Position numbers and translations under genes: made by a program. Source: Hyphomicrobium sp. (lineage in GTDB: Bacteria > Pseudomonadota > Alphaproteobacteria > Rhizobiales > Hyphomicrobiaceae). Taken from it: 64,000 bases of DNA. Positions 44,701 to 50,627 of this stretch are shown one piece after another; the stretch's first letter is position 1; every line of letters begins with the position of its first letter. The stretch is taken from NCBI GenBank assembly GCA_022843145.1, contig JALHOF010000003.1, positions 1 through 64,000 on the forward strand, given 5' to 3'. The notes beneath the pieces are model-generated. The model was not told the DNA's origin and made no database searches. It was given only the letters and a program-made list of their open reading frames with translations.

Positions 44701-44903
44701 AAGTGATCGAGCGGGTTCTGGCCGGGTCCCGGCGGGATCTTCGACGGCACGATGCCGGGGAAACCGGTGACGACGGCGTCACCGCGATCGATGGCCGGCA
44801 TTTGCGCGAGAGCGGGGTGGGCGGCGATCAGCGTCGTTGCGAGGACGGTGGCGAGGCTCGTGGCAACAACGCTTGCGCGGATCGCGGGTGATCGACGGCG
44901 CAT
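41727..44903 (-). CDS. Large secreted modular protein with repeated Cys-rich surface modules
   Basis: A 1058-residue exported protein of unknown function. A signal peptide (SVVATSLATVLATTLIAAHPALAQ) ends near residue 34. Residues about 35-480 look like a beta-propeller of NHL/SMP-30 type (GAIWRMDGATGAVTLFSNLPG, FASDLDNGLIHRI, DLLFDADGRLFLAQRGEA). A proline-rich hinge is at about 515-530. Two related DUF11-like domains follow at about 534-680 and 680-815 (YDIRIRNTGPDFYWAPIVVR and YHVTVTNTGPGVYNGPVVVR, each ending in a DDIDDAT or DDADDAT motif). Residues about 865-1020 hold four to five repeats of C-x-G ... CxCPxG ... C. The Met at 44903 follows AGGAG. The gene has an ECF-type promoter shared in design with the divergent sigma factor operon. 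Confidence 0.85.
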   Translation of the reverse strand: MRRRSPAIRASVVATSLATVLATTLIAAHPALAQMPAIDRGDAVVTGFPGIVPSKIPPGPGQNPLDHFFIDLDGPSAQVLSLRSMAGPASGQLAAPAAKLRVKAGQVGQVFATALAPGQGAADVPLAYLGATSAYGLHIIDPEGAGPGVPKRLKIGKPGAQWMPGMFGTAAGGGAGAIWRMDGATGAVTLFSNLPGNSGPGVGDIVADPARGQVFASDLDNGLIHRIGADGTVIDSFDHGIAGRPAKGQPVVVDDGRKADINDPAFDTTSPATWGYTQPERRVWGMALRDDRLYYAVAGGLEIWSVGIAANGAFAGDPRWELDVTGLPGSGPITDLLFDADGRLFLAQRGEARGSYDFSVYAEPAKSPVLRYRKESPDDPATPSVWSLDRAEYAIGMQPEHRFAAGGIALGYRHDQTGALRGGTCGSTIWSTGDRLAQSVASIDGAPHVFDVHGLQGNDVALVRPQNTPPSASYFIDYDTISGDAVKAGHVGDVEIWQPCGADFAAQQGGYLPPGYLPPGNIPPPVFPDPEYPFSANLELRKYSAGACFPWGGGWACRYDIRIRNTGPDFYWAPIVVRDHLPAAPAGALMGFANTPPWNCWTAGPSNYGCWRPATFLAPGASVWLTAYAWVPNSYPHCHLQNIAEITWAPGGSVWNSDPIDDIDDATALIPAQQCPPPGGNTNLRLEKKSDPQNCQPWQQDFLCRYHVTVTNTGPGVYNGPVVVREEPLPGATAFFSFPWACVPAGGGFNCTHPAVVLNPAQQLNLWVVAQVTKPQAAATGCSIENKARILAAPGGSPANTNPADDADDATAFAPAEICLVVAPAQCPAGFNMKDGSCVSNRVSPPAPPRPPVTPPVVVPLPPIDPPTRCTGDLVRDREGRCVCPDGEIRIGSTNQCRRPTTPDCTGGQIRDDGRCVCPSSRPVWDGKMCKEREKPKACIGTMVLVDGKCVCPSGMIQRGNTCVSRPTPPKPETCKGGQVRVGSQCICPSGTKWEPRKGSCVRPPVVTTCPPGKRAVGKACLPIGTIGKKPDTFKPLPIRPLPKGGQNQGQIKRPINR

Positions 44904-44969
44904 GGGGGGTCTCCTATGAGGACGAGTGGACAACTGGAGAGCCGTCGTTGCGATGGCTCCTGTCTCTTG

Positions 44970-44996
44970 GTCGTCACCGGATCGGAAAAGGTTCAA
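44970..44996 (-). promoter_or_regulatory. ECF-sigma-type promoter for the large secreted-protein gene
   Basis: Minus-strand TTGAACC (44996-44990) is followed after 16 bases by CGAC (44973-44970). The plus-strand element at 45161-45187 has the same TTGAACCTTTT block and the same 16-base spacing. The likely start of transcription is near 44964, giving a leader of about 60 bases. Confidence 0.75.
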
Positions 44997-45160
44997 AAAA
45001 ATCATGGTGCCGGTCTCCGGCTTCGTTCGGCTCGCCCGAATTTACGGTTTACCCTGAGTGGAGGCTGGTCGCCCCCTGCCGTGCAGCCGTCTGCGAAGTT
45101 TACGCGATCCTTGGTAGAAGTGCGGAATGGAAAGTGACGGGACGCACACGCAATTGCAGT

Positions 45161-45187
45161 TTGAACCTTTTTTCGGGATGGAGCGTC
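45161..45187 (+). promoter_or_regulatory. ECF-sigma-type promoter for the sigma / anti-sigma / protease operon
   Basis: TTGAACC (45161-45167), a 16-base spacer, then CGTC (45184-45187). This is the classic ECF form GAACC-N16-CGTC and lies 37 bases before the chosen sigma start codon at 45225. It is the mirror of the divergent element, which suggests that the sigma factor encoded here drives both. Confidence 0.8.
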
Positions 45188-45224
45188 GAATGCAGTGTTC
45201 CTGGCGCAACTCGAGCGAGGCACG

Positions 45225-45788
45225 ATGACCGCCCCCGGCGACGACGCCGATCTCGTCGCGCGCATCGGTCGTCAGGACGAGGCGGCCCTGCGGCTGCTGT
45301 TCACGCGGCATCATGCGCCGGTTTTCCGGTTTCTGACGCGGCGGGTCTACAGCGAGGCGGTGGCTGAGGAACTGACAAACCGGGTGTTTCTGGAGGTATG
45401 GCGCAATGCCCGCACATTCGAAGCCCGCGCATCCGTTTCGACCTGGATGCTCACGATCGCCCGTAACCTCGCCGCCAGCCACATGCGCAAGCGCCGCGAA
45501 GGCGCCCTCGACGATGGCGTGGCAGAGAGCATCGCCGACGACAGCGACGATCCCGAGGTTGCAGCACAGAAGGCGGACAAGGCGGCGGCGATGCGCCGCT
45601 GCATGGCGAAGCTCTCCAGCGAGCATCGCGAGATCATCGACCTGGTTTACTATCATGAAATGTCGGTGACCGAGGTGAGCGCGGTCGTCGGCATTCCCGA
45701 GGCGACGGTCAAGACGCGCATGTTCTACGCGCGCAAGAAACTGTCCGAGCTTCTCATCGAAGCCGGCATCGATCGAGGCTGGCCATGA
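45225..45788 (+). CDS. ECF-type RNA polymerase sigma factor
   Basis: A 187-residue sigma factor with region 2 at about 15-80 (VFRFLTRRVYSEAVAEELTNRVFLEVW, split motif) and region 4 at about 125-175 (LSSEHREIIDLVYYHEMSV, then VGIPEATVKTRMFYARKKL as the helix-turn-helix). No extra domains. ATG at 45225 has GAGG upstream; the longer frame to 45195 would overlap the promoter's start point. The downstream gene overlaps by 4 bases and encodes its anti-sigma factor. Confidence 0.92.
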   Translation: MTAPGDDADLVARIGRQDEAALRLLFTRHHAPVFRFLTRRVYSEAVAEELTNRVFLEVWRNARTFEARASVSTWMLTIARNLAASHMRKRREGALDDGVAESIADDSDDPEVAAQKADKAAAMRRCMAKLSSEHREIIDLVYYHEMSVTEVSAVVGIPEATVKTRMFYARKKLSELLIEAGIDRGWP

Positions 45789-46471
45789 CAAACGAGAGCG
45801 ACACGCTATCTGAGCGCGAGGAGATCGAGGCCCTGCTGCCGTGGTATGTGACCGGCAAGCTCGATGCAGCGAGCCGCGCGCGGGTCGACGCATACCTTAC
45901 GAACGATCCCGCCATGCGCCGTCAGTTGGCGCTGGTCGAGGAGGATCGCGACGCCGCCTGGCGAACCAACTCCGAAATCGTGCCGCCCCGCACATTGAGC
46001 GCCGACCGTCTTCTCGAACGTGCTCGCGGACCGAAGCCCGCGGCCGCCGCGAAGCCGGTGTGGTCCGCTGCCATCGACGCGGTCCGTGACTTCTTCGGCG
46101 CACCGACCGCGTCAGGCGTCCGCTGGGCCGCAGCCGCCGCCGTCGTGCTGATGCTGGCGCAGACCGCTATCATCGGCGGGTTGATGCGCGACCGCCCGCA
46201 AGGCGGCTTTGAGACGGCATCCGGTGGCGCGTCTCAATCGGCGGACGGCGCGCGGGTGCTGGTGCGCTTCCAGTCGAACGCGCGGCTCGATGCGGTCGCA
46301 GCGGCTTTGGCCTCGCTCGACATGCGGATCGTCGACGGCCCGAAGCCGGGCGGGTTGTTCGTCGTCCTCATCGCCGAAGCCGGTGCGTCCGAAGCGGTGA
46401 AATCCGCGCAGATCGCCAAGCTCCGCGATCTCTCGGCGCTCGTCGCCGTCGTGCTGCCGATGGGGCCCTGA
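45785..46471 (+). CDS. Transmembrane anti-sigma factor, cysteine-free, with periplasmic domain
   Basis: A 228-residue protein, translationally coupled to the sigma gene. Residues 1-70 are the sigma-binding part (EIEALLPWYVTGKLDAASRA), without any cysteine or zinc-binding motif, unlike ZAS-type anti-sigma factors. A single membrane helix is at about 114-134. The periplasmic part, about 156-225, is a compact alternation of strands and helices (ARVLVRFQSNARLDAVAAAL, ASLDMRIVDGPKPGGLFVVLI) reminiscent of subtilase prodomains (inhibitor I9/fervidolysin type). The next gene encodes a secreted subtilase, so proteolysis could be involved in the signalling step. Confidence 0.8.
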   Translation: MTNESDTLSEREEIEALLPWYVTGKLDAASRARVDAYLTNDPAMRRQLALVEEDRDAAWRTNSEIVPPRTLSADRLLERARGPKPAAAAKPVWSAAIDAVRDFFGAPTASGVRWAAAAAVVLMLAQTAIIGGLMRDRPQGGFETASGGASQSADGARVLVRFQSNARLDAVAAALASLDMRIVDGPKPGGLFVVLIAEAGASEAVKSAQIAKLRDLSALVAVVLPMGP

Positions 46472-46475
46472 CGCT

Positions 46476-48092
46476 ATGGCACGCCGCCCGTCATACGTCG
46501 CGCTTGTCTGCGTGGCGGCGCTCGCCGCGCTGGTGACCGCCGCATCAGCCACACACACGCGTGCCGACACCGCCGCAGCCCCGCTCCGCACCGCGCAATC
46601 CGAGCCGCGCACGCCAACGCGGCCCGCCACCAAGCCACCCGCCTCGCGTCCACCGGGCCCGATTATTCCGCCGACCAAGCCGCGCCCCGTCGTCTGCATC
46701 GGTGGCAAGGTCGTCTCCGGCATTTGCATCTGTCCGCGCGGCACAAGGCTCGCCGGCAGGATCTGCCGTCCGCGACCTGGTTCGGCGCGACCCGATCCCG
46801 GCTCCAAGCCTGAACCGCGTCCCGAGCCCGACACCCCCGGCCGCGCGCCACCCCCGGGGCCGCCTTCAAAATCGCGCCCGCAATATCCGGCACTGACCCC
46901 GCCCGACGGTCCGACGCGCATCGCACCCGGCCCGCCCGCCGTAACGCCCAGCCCGGCGATCGGCGCGACCGACGTTTTCGTTGCCGACGAGATCATCGCG
47001 CTCGCCGTCACCGGCGCCACCGCCACGGTCGGCATCGACGTCGCGCGCGATTTCGGACTGGTTCTCCTCGACGAGACCGATGTCGCGCTGACCGGCGATC
47101 GCGTTCTGCGCTTCCGAATCCCCGACGGACGCGACGTCCAAGCGGTCGTCACCGCACTCGCCGCCGACGCGCGCATCGAGGGCCCGCAGCCGAACTACGT
47201 TTATCGCGCTCAACAAGGCTCGTCCGCGAAGCCGCCCCCGCCCGACCTCCAATACGCGCTGGCGAAGGTCGGCCTCCTGGACGCCCACACACTTTCGACC
47301 GGCGCGGGTGTCCTCGTCGCCGTCATCGATTCCGGCGTCGATGCGTCCCACCCCGATCTCGTCGGCGCGGTCGAAGCCGAACTCGACGTTTCCGGCGGCG
47401 CGCAGCGCAAGCCCCCGTCCGCCGACCCGCATGGCACCGCGATCGCCGGCATCATCGCCGCGCGCGGCCTCGTCCGCGGTATCGCGCCAGCCGCGCGCGT
47501 TCTGAGCGTCCGGGCGTTCACGCCCGGTTTCGCCGGATCAGCCGCCACCGCCACGACGGCAATTCTGATCGTGGCGATGGACCAATCGATGGGGCGCGGC
47601 GCGGCAATCCTCAATCTGTCGTTCGCGGGGCCGGCCGATCCGCTGCTGCACCGGCTGGTCAAGGCTGCCGCCGCGAAAGGCGGCATGATCGTCGCGGCGG
47701 CCGGCAACAAGGGACCTGAGGCGCCGCCCGTCTATCCCGGCGCCTACCCTGAAGTGATCGCGGTTACGGCCACCGACGCTGCCGACCGCATCTATGCCAA
47801 AGCTAATCGCGGTGCGTATATCGCCATCGCTGCTCCGGGGGTCGACGTTCTCGCGCCGGGCGTCGCCAAGTCGCATCAGATGCAGTCTGGCACTTCTTTC
47901 GCGGCAGCACTCGTGAGCGGCATTCTGGCGTTGATGCGTGAGCGCACGCCGGGACTCTCGCTCGACGACGCTCGAGCCGCCTTGACCGCCTCGGCCATCG
48001 ACCTCGGCACGCCGGGGCCGGATATCGAGTTCGGCGCGGGACGCGTCAGCGCCACGGGCGCCTTGCGCGCGCTTGGCGCGCCCCGGCGCTGA
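46476..48092 (+). CDS. Secreted subtilisin-like serine protease (S8) with N-terminal Cys module
   Basis: A 538-residue exported protease, five bases after the anti-sigma gene. A signal peptide (about 1-31) is followed by a proline-rich segment carrying one module of the type found in the neighbouring large secreted protein (CIGGKVVSGICICPRG ... C, about 73-97). A prodomain-like region lies at about 165-245. The catalytic triad is Asp285 (VIDSGVD), His319 (PHGTAIAG) and Ser474 (QSGTSFAA); AAAGNKGP supplies the oxyanion asparagine. No C-terminal anchor is visible. It probably acts in the periplasm or outside, on a partner with the same module or on the anti-sigma factor. Confidence 0.9.
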   Translation: MARRPSYVALVCVAALAALVTAASATHTRADTAAAPLRTAQSEPRTPTRPATKPPASRPPGPIIPPTKPRPVVCIGGKVVSGICICPRGTRLAGRICRPRPGSARPDPGSKPEPRPEPDTPGRAPPPGPPSKSRPQYPALTPPDGPTRIAPGPPAVTPSPAIGATDVFVADEIIALAVTGATATVGIDVARDFGLVLLDETDVALTGDRVLRFRIPDGRDVQAVVTALAADARIEGPQPNYVYRAQQGSSAKPPPPDLQYALAKVGLLDAHTLSTGAGVLVAVIDSGVDASHPDLVGAVEAELDVSGGAQRKPPSADPHGTAIAGIIAARGLVRGIAPAARVLSVRAFTPGFAGSAATATTAILIVAMDQSMGRGAAILNLSFAGPADPLLHRLVKAAAAKGGMIVAAAGNKGPEAPPVYPGAYPEVIAVTATDAADRIYAKANRGAYIAIAAPGVDVLAPGVAKSHQMQSGTSFAAALVSGILALMRERTPGLSLDDARAALTASAIDLGTPGPDIEFGAGRVSATGALRALGAPRR

Positions 48093-48101
48093 CCCGGCCG
48101 C

Positions 48102-49067
48102 TCACGGCCTCGCATGTGGCGCGAGGTGCCGCGTGATGAATCCCGACACGCGCTGCAGGCTGTCCTTGGTCGCCAGATCGTCGGCGAACGTGCGCACCGG
48201 CGGCGGCCGGAAATCGAAGCCGCGCCCAACGCCCGGATAGACGATCAGGCGAACGTCGCGTCCTTTCGCCTTCATTGCCGCAACGCCGGTCTCGATCGAT
48301 CGCCGCCGTTGATACTGCTCGTATTCGCCGATCATCACGAGCGTCGGCAGCGACAGTTGATCGACCTCTGCGGCATAGCGATAGACTTGATCGGGTTCGC
48401 TGGCGCTGGGGTTCTGCCAATGCGGATAGTAGGCCGCATAGCACGCGGCCTGCTTGTCCTGGCGGGCCTGTGTGACAGCGGCCTTCAGCATGTAATAGCC
48501 GCCACGCGTATGGCTCACGAGACATGCGCGCGTGGTCGAGACGTCCGGCAGCGCGAGCAGGTAGTCTAGGCCGGCACCCATATCACCTTCGGTTGCGGGA
48601 TCATGCCCGATCGGCTGGTTTTCGATGAAGCGGGCGGCATATGCGTTCGGTGCCAGAACGACGAACCCGCGCGCAGCCAGCCGCAGCGGCAGATATCGCG
48701 TCAGGTCGTCGATGCCGCGCCGACCGTGCGCGAACAACACCGCCGGGTAACGGCCCGGCGCTTTCGGGCGGAAAAGAATTGCGGGTACTTCGGTCTTGTC
48801 CGCCGGATTGACGTAACTCACGTCGCGGCTCTCGACCTCGAAATTGGTCGGCACGTCGATGATGCCGCGTTCGTACCAGTCGTCCGACCACCAGAATTTC
48901 TCGCGCGCGGGTCGCGCGTCGGACGGCGCTTCGAGCGTTCGGCTGCTAGGGCCGCTGTCGGCGACCGGTCCGGCGCCATTCTGCGCCACGGCTGGCAAGC
49001 CACCGCTATCGAAACAGGTTGCGGCGAACGCGCACGCGCTTACGACCGTCCACATGCGAACTCTCAT
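48102..49067 (-). CDS. Secreted dienelactone-hydrolase-like protein, probably catalytically dead
   Basis: A 321-residue exported protein with a signal peptide (MRVRMWTVVSACAFAATCF). The alpha/beta hydrolase core is visible: PAILFRPKAPGRYPAVLFAHGRRGIDD and later LVMIGEYEQYQ and LIVYPGVGRGFDF. The nucleophile motif that should read GxSxG or GxCxG is SHTRGG, with threonine (codon ACG) at the nucleophile position. The catalytic histidine of the usual 'PGAGHGF' is arginine (PGVGRGF). The Met at 49067 starts the signal peptide; the longer frame to 49169 adds unrelated residues. It may bind rather than cleave its ligand. Confidence 0.8.
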   Translation of the reverse strand: MRVRMWTVVSACAFAATCFDSGGLPAVAQNGAGPVADSGPSSRTLEAPSDARPAREKFWWSDDWYERGIIDVPTNFEVESRDVSYVNPADKTEVPAILFRPKAPGRYPAVLFAHGRRGIDDLTRYLPLRLAARGFVVLAPNAYAARFIENQPIGHDPATEGDMGAGLDYLLALPDVSTTRACLVSHTRGGYYMLKAAVTQARQDKQAACYAAYYPHWQNPSASEPDQVYRYAAEVDQLSLPTLVMIGEYEQYQRRRSIETGVAAMKAKGRDVRLIVYPGVGRGFDFRPPPVRTFADDLATKDSLQRVSGFITRHLAPHARP

Positions 49068-49169
49068 TGCGTCTTCCCCCCGTGCCGCGGTCTTCTCATC
49101 GGACCGATTGCGTTCCGCGATGCTAGCAGACGCCGCGCGCGGTGCGATAGACTGCGGTCCATGCGGCAT

Positions 49170-49886
49170 TCAACCGCCTGCACGCACCAGCTCGGGGAAC
49201 CAGCGCGCCATCCCGCGCGCGCTGTAGGCAACGAGATTGGGCTTGCCCTCCGCGTAGTCGCGCATCGGGCTCGTAAAATGAGGGCTCAGCACACTGACGA
49301 CGCAGGGCCATACCGATGCGTCGCCGCTGCAAGGCTCAGCGCCCATCAGGTAGGGTTTGTCGGCAAGGAAAGCCGAGATCGCATCGATGTCGCGGCGGGC
49401 CAGGGCCTCGATCTCCCCGGGGTCGTGGCGGCCGAGCCCGTGACCGCGCAGATTCTGGCGGACGTTGCGGCGCACCATGGCTACGACGAACGGGCGCATC
49501 GGCGCAGGCACGCCATTGAAGAACTGGCGTGGTCCGCGATCGAAGTTCGCGGAGTTCATCCAGCGGGCATGGACAACGGCCCAATAGAGGTGCTCGTCGC
49601 AGAGCGCGGCGAAAGCGGTCGCGACGGCGCGCTCGGCTGGTGACAGGCCAGCGTCGAAGTCCACGCCGTGACGGGTTTCGAGATGGCGGCGGATGAACTC
49701 GGTATCGCCAAGCAGCTTACCGTCCGTCTCGATGAAGGGGATCTTTCCCTTTGGCGCACGCTTGAAGTCGCCATCGACGTGCGTGTAGGCCACGCCGGCC
49801 ATTTTCAACAGCACCTCGGCCTTGGTGACAAACTGGCTGGCGCTGGGCAAGCCGAACCGCGCGCACGATCCATGGAGGGTAATCAC
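49170..49886 (-). CDS. Glutathione S-transferase family protein (metaxin/FAX-like)
   Basis: A 238-residue protein. The N-terminal thioredoxin-like half has ITLHGSCARFGLPSASQFVTK and GKIPFIETDGKLLGDTEFIRRHLE, with the P-F-I-E cis-proline and E-T-D glutathione-binding region. The helical half includes AISAFLADKPYLMGAEPCSGDASVW, a recurring feature of the GST C-terminal domain. The GTG start at 49886 has AAGGAG about 10 bases upstream; the longer frame crosses the neighbouring gene. Enzyme activity and substrate are unknown. It is 29 bases after the cysteine cluster gene. Confidence 0.82.
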   Translation of the reverse strand: MITLHGSCARFGLPSASQFVTKAEVLLKMAGVAYTHVDGDFKRAPKGKIPFIETDGKLLGDTEFIRRHLETRHGVDFDAGLSPAERAVATAFAALCDEHLYWAVVHARWMNSANFDRGPRQFFNGVPAPMRPFVVAMVRRNVRQNLRGHGLGRHDPGEIEALARRDIDAISAFLADKPYLMGAEPCSGDASVWPCVVSVLSPHFTSPMRDYAEGKPNLVAYSARGMARWFPELVRAGG

Positions 49887-49915
49887 CGGGCGGCGCTCCT
49901 TGTCCTTCTGTGGCG

Positions 49916-50302
49916 TCAGATCCAGCCGCCGTGGTCGGTCGAGGCGATCCATTCGGGATCGTCTTGCGAGCGCCGCTCGAACATCAGAAAATCGTAGTAG
50001 CCGCAGCGGCCCTCGCCGGGGAACGACCGGCACACCGACGGCCGCGCCGCGTAAATGGTGCAACGGCGTTCCTTGGTGTCGAAGAAGCGGCAGATGCGGC
50101 CGAAGTGCGGATCCTTCTTGCGGCGCATGATATACTTGCGGCCGTGCGCTTCCCGCGTGAAGGCCTTGCGGGCCGCTTCGAAGCCGAGGCCATGATGGGC
50201 GGCGAGACGCGCAACATCGCGCTTGTCGAGCGCGATCACGGGATATGAGCAGCAATAGCCGGGGCATTTCCGGCAATTGTAGAGCGGTTTTGGGTCGGTC
50301 AC
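49916..50302 (-). CDS. YkgJ-family cysteine cluster protein
   Basis: A 128-residue cytosolic protein with the family's Zn/Fe-binding cysteines: NCRKCPGYCCSYP near the N terminus, then CRFFDTKERRCTIYAARPSVCRSFPGEGRCGYYDF in the middle (key cysteines in RIC, RRC, SVC and GRC). Such proteins may bind metal. Function unknown. It precedes the GST gene on the same strand and is probably co-transcribed. Confidence 0.88.
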   Translation of the reverse strand: MTDPKPLYNCRKCPGYCCSYPVIALDKRDVARLAAHHGLGFEAARKAFTREAHGRKYIMRRKKDPHFGRICRFFDTKERRCTIYAARPSVCRSFPGEGRCGYYDFLMFERRSQDDPEWIASTDHGGWI

Positions 50303-50627
50303 GGTATGATCGGTCGTTTCCGGCGGCGGCCGATTGGGTCGGAACGAAAGAAGACGTGAAGCGAAGCGGCGGGATCGTTGCCGCCGTGGACTTACCCAAT
50401 TGGGCTAAGGCCTGAGACAGTGACAGTCAAGGCGGCCAGCGGGCCGTCAGGGATTCTGGCCGGACAGGTCCGCTCTGATAAAATGGTAGCGTCTTGCAAG
50501 CCACAGGTGTGGCGGCGCGTCAACCAACCCGCGCACAACCCCTGCCTCGCCCAACTTTCTCCGCTATGCTCACTCTTATTTCCGCTTGCTGTGGTTGTGC
50601 GGTGTTTGCGTTCAAGGGGCCTACTTG
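50303..50627. other. 325-base divergent intergenic region
   Basis: Lies between the minus-strand cysteine cluster gene and the plus-strand pentapeptide gene. It should carry promoters for both. No known operator, hairpin or gene was recognised. Confidence 0.5.

Noticed and set aside
49887-50399. Extended N terminus of the GST (frame open to 50399)
   Set aside because: The extra part overlaps the YkgJ-type gene in another frame and is Arg-rich; the GTG at 49886 with AAGGAG fits the fold start.
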